From NCBI RefSeq assembly GCF_002005565.1, contig NZ_BDJC01000040.1:1-64000 (forward strand): a DNA stretch of 64,000 bases, given 5' to 3'. This stretch comes from Streptomyces sp. JHA26. GTDB taxonomy: Bacteria > Actinomycetota > Actinomycetes > Streptomycetales > Streptomycetaceae. The translations under genes were made by a program, and so were the position numbers. The notes under the pieces were generated by a model. That model did no database searches, was not told the DNA's origin, and saw only the letters and a list, made by a program, of their open reading frames with translations. This document shows, piece by piece, positions 35,370-44,354 of this stretch (position 1 is its first letter; each line of letters starts with the position of its first letter).

Positions 35370-36797
35370 TCAGCTCTTCCGCGCGACGACCCGCTGCTTC
35401 ACGACGGCGATGACGAGCACGACCGCCGCGACGAGCAGCGTCAGCAGCACCGTCGAACGCCCGTCGTGCTCGGTGTCGGTCAGCATGTAGCCCAGCACGA
35501 AGACGATGACCGCGGCGGTGAGCCAGGTCAGGTACGGGTACAGCCACATCCGCACGACCAGCTTCTCCGGCGCCTCGGCCTGGATGATCTTCCGCAGCCG
35601 CAGCTGCGAGAAGCAGATGACCAGCCAGACGAGGAGGGCCACCGCGCCCGAGGAGTTGAGCAGGAAGAGGAAGACCGTGTCGGGGAACTTGTAGTTGAAG
35701 AAGACCGCGACGAAGCCGAAGACGACGGACGACAGGATCGCCGTCTGCGGCACCCCGCGCCGGGTGGTGCGGGCGAACGCCTTCGGCGCGTCCCCGCGCT
35801 GACCGAGCGAGAAGGCCATGCGGGACGCCGTGTACAGCCCCGAGTTGAGGCAGGACAGCACGGACGTCAGCACGATGAAGTTCATGACCTCGCCGGCGTT
35901 CGGGATCCCGAGGGAGTCCAGGGCGGCGACGTAGGAGCCCAGGTCGACGATGGACCGGGAGTCCCACGGCAGCAGGGTCACGACGACAAAGATCGACCCG
36001 AGGTAGAAGACGGCGATGCGCCAGATGATGCTGTTCGTCGCCTTGGTCACGGCCCGCTGCGGGTCCTCCGACTCACCGGCGGCCAGGGTGGGGATCTCGC
36101 TGCCCATGAAGGAGAAGACGACCAGCAGCACACCGGTGAGGACGGCGCCGGGCCCGTTCGGCAGGAACCCGCCGTGGTCGGTCAGATTGGACAGCCCCGC
36201 CTGCTCGCTGTCGACACCCGGCAGCAGGCCGAAGACGGCCAGCCCGCCGACGACGATGAACGCGGCGATCGCGACGACCTTGATCCCGGCGAACCAGAAC
36301 TCGAACTCGCCGTAGGAGCCGACCGAGGCGAGGTTGGTGGCGGTCAGCACCACCATCACGATGAGCGCCCAGCCCCACTGGGGCACGGCCGGTATCCACC
36401 CCTCGAGGATCTTGGCCCCCGCGGTGGCCTCCACGGCCAGCACGACGACCCAGAAGAACCAGTAGAGCCAGCCGATGGAGAACCCGGCCCAGGGCCCGAG
36501 CGCCCGGTCGGCGTGCGCGGAGAAGGAGCCGGACGTCGGATTGGCGGCGGACATCTCGCCGAGCATCCGCATCACGAACACCACGAGGGCGCCGACGAGG
36601 GCGTACGACAGGAGGATTCCGGGTCCCGCGGTGGCGATACCGGAACTGGACCCCACGAACAGCCCGGCCCCGATGACGCCGCCGATGGCGATCATCGAAA
36701 GGTGGCGGTTCTTGAGTCCGGCCTGGAGCCCGGGCCCGGGTTCTCCGGGCTCTCCGGGGCCGTTCCCGGCCTTGGTCAGAGTCGGCTGCGAAGTCAT
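35370..36797 (-). CDS. Amino acid permease (APC superfamily), copy 2
   Basis: A 475-residue transporter with about 12 hydrophobic segments. The LKNRHLSMIAIGGVIGAGLFVGSSSG start and ESEDPQRAVTKATNSIIWRIAVFYLGS parallel copy 1, so the two are paralogues. Likely GABA, asparagine or aromatic amino acid uptake; the substrate is not certain. ATG 36797 (MTSQPTLTKAG) is chosen, with AAAGGA 12-17 nt upstream; the ORF can be extended to 36833. A Gly/Pro-rich cytoplasmic start precedes the first helix. Confidence 0.87.
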   Translation of the reverse strand: MTSQPTLTKAGNGPGEPGEPGPGLQAGLKNRHLSMIAIGGVIGAGLFVGSSSGIATAGPGILLSYALVGALVVFVMRMLGEMSAANPTSGSFSAHADRALGPWAGFSIGWLYWFFWVVVLAVEATAGAKILEGWIPAVPQWGWALIVMVVLTATNLASVGSYGEFEFWFAGIKVVAIAAFIVVGGLAVFGLLPGVDSEQAGLSNLTDHGGFLPNGPGAVLTGVLLVVFSFMGSEIPTLAAGESEDPQRAVTKATNSIIWRIAVFYLGSIFVVVTLLPWDSRSIVDLGSYVAALDSLGIPNAGEVMNFIVLTSVLSCLNSGLYTASRMAFSLGQRGDAPKAFARTTRRGVPQTAILSSVVFGFVAVFFNYKFPDTVFLFLLNSSGAVALLVWLVICFSQLRLRKIIQAEAPEKLVVRMWLYPYLTWLTAAVIVFVLGYMLTDTEHDGRSTVLLTLLVAAVVLVIAVVKQRVVARKS

Positions 36798-37005
36798 GGG
36801 GGTGTTTTTCCTTTGCGCCGGTCGAGCGTTCACCCGTACGAGCGGTGTACGAGTCGGACCAGTGAAACGGAGGTGAACGAATTCGGAAACCTTTGATTCC
36901 GGATCGTTATTTGAGCTTCTCCTGAGGTTCTAGGGTTTCCTTTCCCTCTCTTCACAGGCGACACCCGACGCTGCTTCCCCGCGGCCCGCGTGTCACACTC
37001 GACGC

Positions 37006-37491
37006 ATGCGCGTGTATCTCGGCTCCGACCATGCGGGCTACGAACTCAAGAACCACCTCGTCGAGTGGCTCAAGGAGGCGGGCCACGAGCCCGTCGACTG
37101 CGGCCCGCACCTCTACGACGCCCAGGACGACTACCCGCCCTTCTGCCTCCGCGCGGCCGAGCGGACGGCCGCGGACCCCGACGCCCTCGGCATCGTGATC
37201 GGCGGCTCGGGCAACGGCGAGCAGATCGCGGCGAACAAGGTCAAGGGCGTGCGCGCGGCGCTGGCCTGGAGCGAGGAGACGGCGTCCCTCGGCCGCCAGC
37301 ACAACAACGCCAACGTCGTGGCCGTCGGTGCCCGCATGCACTCGCAGGAGGAGGCGACGAAGTTCGTCGAGACCTTCCTCGCGACCCCCTTCTCCGGCGA
37401 CGAGCGCCACATCCGCCGCATCGACATGCTGTCGTCCTACGAGACCACGGGCGACCTCCCGCCCATCCCCCCGCACCACCCGCAGCAGTAG
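37006..37491 (+). CDS. rpiB: Ribose-5-phosphate isomerase B
   Basis: A 161-residue sugar isomerase interconverting ribose 5-phosphate and ribulose 5-phosphate in the pentose phosphate pathway. The GGSGNGE motif at residues 66-72 and the Glu72 base match the actinobacterial RpiB type, with Ser68 in place of the E. coli catalytic Cys. SDHAGYELK opens the protein. There is no ribosome site; CACACT lies 6 nt before the ATG, so the mRNA may be leaderless. Confidence 0.94.
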   Translation: MRVYLGSDHAGYELKNHLVEWLKEAGHEPVDCGPHLYDAQDDYPPFCLRAAERTAADPDALGIVIGGSGNGEQIAANKVKGVRAALAWSEETASLGRQHNNANVVAVGARMHSQEEATKFVETFLATPFSGDERHIRRIDMLSSYETTGDLPPIPPHHPQQ

Positions 37492-37734
37492 GGACAGCGC
37501 CCGAGCGGCCGTCCCCCGACGCCGAGCGCCGGGGGAGGGCCGCGGAGACCTCCGTGAGGTGCTGGACCCGGACCTTCGTGAGGGCGCCGGACCGGGCCTC
37601 CCGCGAGGAGGCCGGACTCCACCCCCTCGGGGGTGCAGGGGGCGCAGCCCCCGCCGGAGCCCCGGTCAGGCCCGCCTCTCGGCCGACCGAGTCGGGTGGG
37701 CGGGCGGGCAGGAACCACGAAAGGACGACCCCCC

Positions 37735-38559
37735 GTGCCAGAGGGGCACACGATCCACAGGCTGGCCCAGGACTACGCCGCCGCCTTCGCCGGCACGACC
37801 GTGCACGTCACCAGCCCCCAGGGCAAGTTCTCCGACGCCGCCGCCCTCCTCACCGGCACCGGACTCACCCGCACCGAGGCCCACGGCAAGCACCTCTTCC
37901 TCGGCTTCGGCACCGCCGGCACCGACTGGGTCCACATCCACCTCGGCCTCTTCGGCAAGGTCGCCTTCGGCGGGACGCCCGCGCCCCCGCCCACGGACAC
38001 CGTCCGCCTCCGCCTCGTCAACGACACCGCGTACGTCGACCTCCGCGGCCCCACCACCTGCGCCCTGATCACGGGCCCCGAGAAGCAGGCGATACACGAC
38101 CGCCTCGGCCCCGACCCGCTCCGCCCGCCCGGCGACGGCAACGACCCCCGCACCGCCTACGCCCGGATCTCCCGCAGCCGCACCACCATCGCCGCCCTGC
38201 TCATGGACCAGAAGGTCATCGCCGGCGTCGGCAACGTCTACCGCGCCGAGGTCCTCTTCCGGCACGGCATCGACCCGTACCGCCCCGGCAGGGACATCAC
38301 CCCCGCCGAGTGGGACGCGATCTGGGCCGACCTCGTCGCGCTCATGCGCGAGGGCGTCCGCAACAACCGCATCGACACCGTCCGCCCGGAGCACACCCCC
38401 GAGGCCATGGGCCGCCCGCCCCGCGTCGACGACCACGGCGGCGAGGTCTACGTCTACCGCCGCACCGGCGCGCCCTGCCACCTGTGCGGCGACGCCGTCC
38501 GCACCGCCGACCTCGCCGCCCGCAACCTCTTCTGGTGCCCGACCTGCCAGAGGAACTGA
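37735..38559 (+). CDS. Fpg/Nei-family DNA glycosylase (AP lyase)
   Basis: A 274-residue base-excision repair enzyme. After the GTG start the second residue is the catalytic Pro followed by Glu (PEGHTIHRLA). The helix-two-turn-helix K-V-I-A-G-V-G-N-V-Y-R-A-E-V-L-F and the C-terminal zinc finger CHLCG...CPTCQ are intact. It probably removes oxidised bases (Nei-type). AAAGGACG precedes the start. The 243 bp upstream hold no gene. Confidence 0.92.
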   Translation: MPEGHTIHRLAQDYAAAFAGTTVHVTSPQGKFSDAAALLTGTGLTRTEAHGKHLFLGFGTAGTDWVHIHLGLFGKVAFGGTPAPPPTDTVRLRLVNDTAYVDLRGPTTCALITGPEKQAIHDRLGPDPLRPPGDGNDPRTAYARISRSRTTIAALLMDQKVIAGVGNVYRAEVLFRHGIDPYRPGRDITPAEWDAIWADLVALMREGVRNNRIDTVRPEHTPEAMGRPPRVDDHGGEVYVYRRTGAPCHLCGDAVRTADLAARNLFWCPTCQRN

Positions 38560-38584
38560 CCGCCGCCCGCGCGGCCCCGGGCCG

Positions 38585-39844
38585 TCAGAACCCGTGCGGC
38601 AACCAGGGCGCCACGTCCGACGCGAACCCCACCGACGCCTCCGCCAGCGCACCGGGACGCAGCTCCCGCACCCGCCCGGCCGCGCCCAGCGACCCCAGCG
38701 TCACGCCCCCGAGGTAGGCCGCCCCCAACTCCCTCACGGTCAGGGTGAGATCGGGCGCGTCGGGCGTACGCTCGCAGGACGCCCCCTTCGTGTCCCCCGT
38801 GAGCCGCCAACGCCCCTCGTTCCAGGGGCAGAAGGCGTCCTCGACCTCGAACACGACGTCCACCGGCGCCTGGTACGTGCGCGCCGCCAGCGCGGCCCCC
38901 ACGTCCACCAGCCGCACGTACAGCGCGTCCCGCAGCTGCGGCCGGCACCGCCGGATGTCGGACACCTGGTACTGCCACGCCTCGTCGACCGGCCGCCCGC
39001 GCACGGTCAGCCTCGTCGTCAGGTCGATGCCGAACAGGAAGCGCCACAGCGCCGCCTCCGTGGCCGGATCCAGCCCGGCCAGGTCCTGGAGGACCACCGT
39101 GCCGGCGGGCCCCGTCGGCCCCCAGTCCGGCCGCACCCGGAACCGGGCGTACCCCGTGACCTCCCCGCCCCGCCGGGCGACCACGCACTGCAGCGGCGAC
39201 GCGCCCTCCCGGGCGCTCTCCGGGTCCAGCAGCCCCAGCCGCTCCCAGCCGGGCCGCCGCTCCAGCATCCCCGGCCGCCCGGGCACCAGCCGCGCGTACA
39301 CCGCCTCGCACGCGTCGAGGACGTCCGCGGGCTCGGCGTACCGCAGCCGTACGTCGTCCGTCCCGTCCGGCACCGACAGCCGGACCCGGTCCGTCTCGAT
39401 CTCGGCGTTCACCTGGAAGGTCGCCGCGCCGTAGCCGAACCGGCCGTAGATGGCCGGTTCCGAGGCCGTCAGCACGGCCAGCGGCTCGCCCCAGGACCGT
39501 ACGTCGTCCAGCTGCCGCCGCATCATCGACGTCAGCACGCCCCTGCGCCGGTGCGTGGCGGCGACGCCCACCATGGTGACGCCCGCCGCGGACACCCGCG
39601 CACCGCCGGGCACGGTCATCCCGAAGGCGAACGCGCCCGCCGTCCCGACGCACTCGTCGCCGTCCCAGACGCCGAGGGAGCGGTCGCACCGCGTCAGCTC
39701 CCGGTACAGGGCCACTTCCTCGGCCGCTTCCGGGACGCCGCCGAAGGCCCGGAGCAGCATCCCGTACCACGTGTCCCATTCGTCCTGCCGCAGAACGCGC
39801 AGCCCGCTCGTGGGGTCGAACCCGCCGATGTCGTCATTGCCCAT
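38585..39844 (-). CDS. GNAT N-acetyltransferase, Eis-like
   Basis: A 419-residue protein with an N-terminal GNAT domain: VTMVGVAATHRRRGVLTSMM is the acetyl-CoA-binding loop with R-R-x-G, followed by a central GNAT-like half and a C-terminal sterol-carrier-like domain, as in mycobacterial Eis. Tyr/Phe-rich stretch SEPAIYGRFGYGAATF is typical. Eis proteins acetylate amines, including aminoglycosides; the substrate here is unknown. ATG 39844 (MGNDDIGGF); no strong ribosome site. The 3' end converges with the glycosylase gene. Confidence 0.85.
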   Translation of the reverse strand: MGNDDIGGFDPTSGLRVLRQDEWDTWYGMLLRAFGGVPEAAEEVALYRELTRCDRSLGVWDGDECVGTAGAFAFGMTVPGGARVSAAGVTMVGVAATHRRRGVLTSMMRRQLDDVRSWGEPLAVLTASEPAIYGRFGYGAATFQVNAEIETDRVRLSVPDGTDDVRLRYAEPADVLDACEAVYARLVPGRPGMLERRPGWERLGLLDPESAREGASPLQCVVARRGGEVTGYARFRVRPDWGPTGPAGTVVLQDLAGLDPATEAALWRFLFGIDLTTRLTVRGRPVDEAWQYQVSDIRRCRPQLRDALYVRLVDVGAALAARTYQAPVDVVFEVEDAFCPWNEGRWRLTGDTKGASCERTPDAPDLTLTVRELGAAYLGGVTLGSLGAAGRVRELRPGALAEASVGFASDVAPWLPHGF

Positions 39845-40007
39845 GGAGCCATGCCTACCAGCGCCCCACCGGGCGGGCGAGGGAATTTCCGCCAGGTTGC
39901 GGCGCGACGGCCGTTCGTGAAGTTCACTGTGAAGTCCGGCCTCGGACGGGGGACAACCAGGACCTCCCGTGCCGAGCGACCGGTCCGATGGATAGGGTCC
40001 CGAACTG

Positions 40008-41195
40008 ATGGCAGCAGGACGACAGCGGCGCGCGGAAGCCGAGACGTTCACGGCCCGGTTGAAGAAGCAGTGGCACCGGGCCCGCGTCGGCGTGCGCAGA
40101 TCCGCCGTCGACCACTTCCGCGGCGACGGCGCGGACTGGATCGCGCTGGCCGGGCTGCTGCTGACGATCCCGGTGATCGCGGCGACCACGATGGCCAACT
40201 CGGTCTGGTGCTCACCGGCCGTCCTGGTCCTGCCCATCGTCGCGGGCGGCCTGCTGCTGCGCCCCGCGAGCCTGCTCGGCCTGTACGCGGCCGCGGCGAC
40301 GGCGCTCATCGTGGAGTCCGTGCAACTGGGCCCCTACACGGAGGGCCCGTCCAGGGTCACCCCGGGCGTCGTCCTCGTCGTCGCCGCCTGCGGCCTCTTC
40401 GGACTGCTGCTCGCCCAGTTCCGCAGCCGGGTCGGCGTGCCCTGGAGGCGCGGCAGCACCATGCTCTTCGACCTGCGCGAACGCATCCGCGTCCAGAGCA
40501 AGCTGCCCCAGCTGCCGCCGGGCTGGCACCGGGAGATGGCCCTGCGCCCGGCCGGCGGCCAGTCCTTCTCGGGCGACTTCGTGGTCGCGGCCCGCACGAA
40601 CGGCGGCCGGACCCTGGAGGTCGTCCTCACCGACGTGTCCGGCAAGGGCATGGACGCCGGCTCCCGCGCCCTGTTGCTGTCGGGCGCCTTCGGCGGACTG
40701 CTGGGCAGTCTGCCCCCGCACGCCTTCCTGCCGGCCGCCAACGGCTACCTGCTCCGCCAGGACTGGGACGAGGGCTTCGCCACCTCCATCCACCTCGTCC
40801 TGGACCTTGACTCCGGCGACTACGAGCTGTACTCCGCCGGGCATCCGCCGGGCCTCCAGCTCAGCGCCGGCACCGGCCGCTGGGAGGAGAAGACCGCCGA
40901 GGGCCCGCTGCTGGGCGTGTACGACGGTGCCCAGTTCGACCCGGTGAAGGGCTCGCTGCGTCCCGGAGACGTGCTGATGCTGTTCACGGACGGCCTGGTG
41001 GAGACCTCCGACCGGGACATCGCCGAGGGCATCGACCGCCTCACCGGCGAGGCCGACCGCTACGTCGCCGGCGGCTTCCACGGTGCCGCCTGGCACCTGA
41101 TCGAGGCGGTGGCCAAGGACGTCAACGACGACCGGGCGCTCCTGCTGATCTGCCGGGAGGGCCCGACGGCCCACTTCCCGACGGCGGCGGACTGA
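40008..41195 (+). CDS. Membrane-anchored PP2C/SpoIIE-type Ser/Thr phosphatase
   Basis: A 395-residue protein. About three or four hydrophobic segments lie within residues 43-135, then a SpoIIE-like PP2C domain from about 160 to the end. Metal-binding Asp motifs are visible: FSGDFVV, LTDVSGKGMDAG, LFTDGLVETSDRD and DDRALLLICR. Such phosphatases often act on anti-sigma antagonists in partner switching. TAGGGT ends 9 nt before the ATG and there is no ribosome site, so the mRNA may be leaderless. An HD-domain gene follows 13 nt later. Confidence 0.88.
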   Translation: MAAGRQRRAEAETFTARLKKQWHRARVGVRRSAVDHFRGDGADWIALAGLLLTIPVIAATTMANSVWCSPAVLVLPIVAGGLLLRPASLLGLYAAAATALIVESVQLGPYTEGPSRVTPGVVLVVAACGLFGLLLAQFRSRVGVPWRRGSTMLFDLRERIRVQSKLPQLPPGWHREMALRPAGGQSFSGDFVVAARTNGGRTLEVVLTDVSGKGMDAGSRALLLSGAFGGLLGSLPPHAFLPAANGYLLRQDWDEGFATSIHLVLDLDSGDYELYSAGHPPGLQLSAGTGRWEEKTAEGPLLGVYDGAQFDPVKGSLRPGDVLMLFTDGLVETSDRDIAEGIDRLTGEADRYVAGGFHGAAWHLIEAVAKDVNDDRALLLICREGPTAHFPTAAD

Positions 41196-41208
41196 CACAC
41201 TGGGCCAC

Positions 41209-41688
41209 GTGACCCCCGCCCAGCCACCCGCCCCCGAGCCCACCGGGCCGCTCTCCCTGGCCGACGTCGAGGCCACCGCCCGCGCCGCCCACGCCGGACA
41301 GACCGACAAGGCCGGACGGCCCTACGCCGAGCACCTGCTGGCCGTCGCCGAGGGCGTCCGGCGGCGCGGTGGGGACGACGAGCAGATCGCCGCGGCCTGG
41401 CTGCACGACTCGGTCGAGGACGACGCGCTGTCGGAGCGGTGGCTGCGCGAGGCCGCGCTGAGCCCCCGCACCAAGGACATCGTGCTCGCGCTCACCAAGC
41501 GCGCGGGGGAGCCGCCCGAGGCGTACGCCGCGCGCATCCTCGCCACGCCCGGTGCGCTGCTGGTCAAGGAGGCGGACCTGGCGCACAACGCCGACCCGGC
41601 GCGGCTGGCGGTCCTGGACGCCGCGACCCGCGCCCGCCTGACCGGGAAGTACGCGCGGATGCGCGCGCTCCTCGGCCTGGGCGGCTGA
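41209..41688 (+). CDS. HD-domain metal-dependent phosphohydrolase
   Basis: A 159-residue HD-superfamily protein. The metal motif is H-A-G-Q near residue 28, AWLHDSVEDD near residue 65, and a later D-L-A-H-N-A-D, as in (p)ppGpp hydrolase-like HD domains. It lacks a RelA synthetase domain; it could hydrolyse (p)ppGpp or another nucleotide. GTG start 41209, 13 nt after the phosphatase gene, so the two may be one operon. Confidence 0.8.
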   Translation: MTPAQPPAPEPTGPLSLADVEATARAAHAGQTDKAGRPYAEHLLAVAEGVRRRGGDDEQIAAAWLHDSVEDDALSERWLREAALSPRTKDIVLALTKRAGEPPEAYAARILATPGALLVKEADLAHNADPARLAVLDAATRARLTGKYARMRALLGLGG

Positions 41689-41700
41689 GACGGGGACGGG

Positions 41701-42909
41701 TCAGGCCGGGACTCCCGGACGCGACCGCTGCGCCTCGGGGGCGTCCCGCTCCCCGGGGCTCCCGTTCTTTCCGGGGCTCCCGTTCTTCCCGTCCGTGTCC
41801 TGCCGGAAGGCCCACGCCATCCGGGGCTCCACCACGCACCGCAGCACGCGCCGGACGGGCCTGGTGCACAGCGCGGTGATGACGGCGGCGGTGACGACGG
41901 TCAGCCCGACGGCGCCGAGCGGCGTGTGCAGCCACGCGTGGTCGAACCAGCCCTCGTAGGAGCCCTCCTTCACCAGGAAGGCGTGCAGCAGGTAGCCGTA
42001 GATCGTGCCCGCGCCGAGCCCCGTGAACCAGGTGCGGCGGCCCGGGACCCAGGCGAAGAAGCAGGCCGTGAGGATCAGGGAGCAGCCGAAGAGCGCGAGC
42101 GTCATCACGGGCCCGGACCACCAGGGCGCGCCCATGCCCTGGGCGGAGGTGTTGTGGTAGAGCCAGCCCAGTTCCATGCGGGGCGCCGACCACCAGGCGA
42201 CCAGGGCCGCGACGGCGACCACCGGCACCGACAGGACGCGCACCGAGCGGCGCCGCACCCACCGGAAGTGCTCGGGCCCGAGCAGCAGCCCCAGCACGAA
42301 GCACGGCAGGAACTGCAGCACCCGCTGCATGTCGAGGTCACTGCCGATCTGCGGCGACACCGAGGCCAGGGCGGCGACGGCCAGGGCGAGCGGCAGCGGG
42401 TGGCGCACCGTCCTCCACAGCGGGGTGGTCAGCCGCCACACGAACAGCGCGCACAGGAACCACAGGTGGTAGGTGGGGTCCAGCAGGCTGATCGGGTTCC
42501 CGGGATCGTCGCCGCTGTAGCGCTGGTGCAGCGCGTACGCGGTCTCGAAGACGAGGTACGGGACGACGACACCGGTGATCAGCCGTCCGACGCGCCTGGG
42601 GCTCAGGTCGAAACCGCGCGAGAAGTAGCCGGAGACGATGATGAACGCCGGCATGTGGAACGTGTACACGACCCGGTAGGCCGTCTCCACGGTCCGGTCG
42701 CCGCCGATGATCTGGCCCCAGGCGTGGCCCACACCGACGAGCACGATCGCCAGGTACTTGGCGTTGTCGAAGAAGGCGTCCCGCCGCTCCGGCCGACCGC
42801 CGTCCCGTTCCCGCGGCGCGGGACCGGGCTGCGGCGCTCTCGGTTCGGGCGACTTCGCCGGGGGGAGCGGTGTCCCGCCGGGGCCGTTCGGTCGCGACGA
42901 GTTCGTCAT
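41701..42909 (-). CDS. Acyltransferase 3-family integral membrane protein
   Basis: A 402-residue membrane protein with about ten hydrophobic segments. The pattern RDAFFDNAKYLAIVLVGVGHAW, then TFHMPAFIIVSGYFSRGF (with H-M-P), fits the acyltransferase 3 family that modifies cell-surface glycans or secreted compounds. A Pro/Arg-rich 45-residue cytoplasmic start and a C-terminal tail with a GKNGSP repeat flank the core. ATG 42909 with GGGAGG upstream. Converges with the HD gene, 12 bp apart. Confidence 0.86.
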   Translation of the reverse strand: MTNSSRPNGPGGTPLPPAKSPEPRAPQPGPAPRERDGGRPERRDAFFDNAKYLAIVLVGVGHAWGQIIGGDRTVETAYRVVYTFHMPAFIIVSGYFSRGFDLSPRRVGRLITGVVVPYLVFETAYALHQRYSGDDPGNPISLLDPTYHLWFLCALFVWRLTTPLWRTVRHPLPLALAVAALASVSPQIGSDLDMQRVLQFLPCFVLGLLLGPEHFRWVRRRSVRVLSVPVVAVAALVAWWSAPRMELGWLYHNTSAQGMGAPWWSGPVMTLALFGCSLILTACFFAWVPGRRTWFTGLGAGTIYGYLLHAFLVKEGSYEGWFDHAWLHTPLGAVGLTVVTAAVITALCTRPVRRVLRCVVEPRMAWAFRQDTDGKNGSPGKNGSPGERDAPEAQRSRPGVPA

Positions 42910-43548
42910 GGACCCTCCCACCGCGGAGCCGGCGAGCAGGTCGGGTCACTCGCTGCGCTGTCGGAGGACGTGGCGGCGTAGAACATTGGAGGCACCTTAA
43001 CGGCGCCCGCGCTGTTCCGTAAAAAAATCGGCGCCACCTCGACGGCATTTACGCATCGCGTCCGAGTGCCCGGAAATCGGCGCAGACCGACGGCGATCGC
43101 AGTGTGACTGCAGTCACATTCTCAAGGGGTCGGGTGGCGCTTGGTGTGAAGGAGGCACGTCCCGGTTGTCGTGATTCTTCATGACTCGCCGCTCCATAAC
43201 GTCTGGGGACCGTCGCGGGGAATGCCCCACCGCCCGTGACGGCGACGAGGTTTGCCGGCCCGTCCACCACATGGGGCCGCCGTAATGCGAAATGCCTGCG
43301 AACGTCTTGTGCGGACAGGGAAACGGACTGATGGAATTGCACGTTCGTGTGACCCGTCGAATTCCTGTGCGGAGGCCGCGGGCGGTCCGTGCCGCGCGGG
43401 TCCGGGAGCCCCGCGCCGTGTGGAGTCGGCCGACGATCTGTCACCTGCCGCATGACGGGGCCTGGTTGGTGGCACGATGGTTCTGGCGGGGTGCGCGAGG
43501 TTGCGTCCCCGGGCCGGGAGAGCGGACCGACCGAGGGTGTGATCAGTT
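42910..43548. other. 639-bp non-coding region with a Crp-type site
   Basis: Between the divergent acyltransferase and small-membrane-protein genes. It contains a 7-T run (minus strand, complement of 43021-43027), the palindrome at 43103-43118 and a -10-like TAACGT at 43197-43202. Several short ORFs occur but none has recognisable similarity. The region could carry a long 5' leader or a small RNA. Confidence 0.5.
43103..43118. promoter_or_regulatory. Perfect Crp (cAMP receptor) palindrome
   Basis: TGTGACTGCAGTCACA is a perfect 16-bp palindrome fitting both TGTGA-N6-TCACA (E. coli CRP) and the GTG-N6-GNCAC form I recall for S. coelicolor Crp. It lies 194 bp upstream of the acyltransferase start and 431 bp upstream of the small membrane protein. 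Confidence 0.55.
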
Positions 43549-43743
43549 GTGGCCATTTCACTGTCAGTGGTGCTGCTGTTGGCGATCATCCTGGTGGTGC
43601 TGCTGCGAGGAGGCTCCATCAAGGCGGGTCCGGCGATCGTCGCGGTCCTCTTCGGCTTCTTCCTGGCCTCGACCGGCATGGCCGACGACATCCAGCGGTT
43701 CCTGGACTCGATAGCGGAGACGATCAACTCCATCCAGTTCTAG
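43549..43743 (+). CDS. Small membrane protein of unknown function
   Basis: A 64-residue protein with GTG start and GAGGGTG upstream. It begins with a hydrophobic helix (AISLSVVLLLAIILVVLLRGG), then a second one (PAIVAVLFGFFLAST), then an amphipathic tail DDIQRFLDSIAETINSIQF. Two-helix hairpin topology is likely. Not recognised beyond being a Streptomyces-type small membrane protein. A strong terminator follows at 43781. Confidence 0.6.
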   Translation: MAISLSVVLLLAIILVVLLRGGSIKAGPAIVAVLFGFFLASTGMADDIQRFLDSIAETINSIQF

Positions 43744-43780
43744 GGCGCACCCGGCACCCTCCGGCGTCTCCCGGCGCACA

Positions 43781-43825
43781 GAGGCCTCCGGCCCGGTCCC
43801 CTCGGGGGACCGGGCCGGAGGCCTC
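43781..43825. terminator. 21-bp perfect hairpin
   Basis: A perfect 21-bp stem (43781-43801 with 43805-43825), loop TCG, between the small membrane protein and the convergent tRNA-Gly gene; the longest perfect hairpin seen here. Confidence 0.88.
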
Positions 43826-43829
43826 TCGG

Positions 43830-43900
43830 AGCGGGCGACGGGAATCGAACCCGCGTAGCCAGTTTGGAAGACTGGGGCTCTACCATTGAGCTACGCCCGC
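43830..43900 (-). tRNA. tRNA-Gly (anticodon TCC)
   Basis: The minus strand folds into a 71-nt cloverleaf: acceptor GCGGGCG/CGCCCGC, anticodon loop CTTCCAA reading GGA, T-loop TTCGATT. The discriminator is T. CCA is not encoded. A terminator lies 4 bp beyond its 3' end. Confidence 0.95.
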
Positions 43901-44086
43901 ACAACGCGCACCGCAGGTCGGCGACCGCGGCACTGCAGGCATCGTAGCGGGTCGTCCCCCCTCCCCGCACACCCCTCCCCGTCCACGCCGGGTCTCCGCG
44001 CCGGCACGGGGCCGCGCGGGAGAACGGCGCGGGAAACGCGGCGGTCCCGGGCGCGCCGGGGCATGTACCCTACGTGTCGCACCAGA

Positions 44087-44163
44087 CGGGGTGTGGCGCA
44101 GCTTGGTAGCGCGTCCGCTTTGGGAGCGGAAGGCCGTGGGTTCAAATCCCGCCACCCCGACCA
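44087..44163 (+). tRNA. tRNA-Pro (anticodon TGG)
   Basis: A 74-nt cloverleaf plus encoded CCA: acceptor CGGGGTG/CACCCCG, anticodon loop TTTGGGA (anticodon TGG, reading CCA), T-loop TTCAAAT. Divergent from tRNA-Gly. Confidence 0.95.
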
Positions 44164-44214
44164 CCCACCGGCCGGTCTCCCGTGATCATCGGCGGCGACC
44201 GGGGTGATCGCCTT

Positions 44215-44243
44215 TTGGGACGTGTAGTCGCTGCCGTTACTAT
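44215..44243 (+). promoter_or_regulatory. Promoter of tig
   Basis: TTGGGA (44215-44220), a 17-nt spacer and TACTAT (44238-44243), a good vegetative-type pair 112 nt upstream of the trigger-factor start. Confidence 0.6.
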
Positions 44244-44354
44244 GCAAGCTGCACGCCCGTGTGTCTCAGAGTCTGCAGTCTCCGGGCGGCGAAATCCGCC
44301 GGACGCCCTCCGCGCCGGCAGAACCCAAGCAGTCAGCCACAAGGAGACCGAACC

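Noticed and set aside
43252..43455. 67-residue ORF with several Cys in the 639-bp gap
   Set aside because: No ribosome site, no family likeness and overlapping ORFs in other frames; cannot be supported as a gene.
43830..44163. tRNA-Gly and tRNA-Pro as integration site of a mobile element
   Set aside because: No integrase, no direct repeat of a tRNA 3' end and core genes on both sides.
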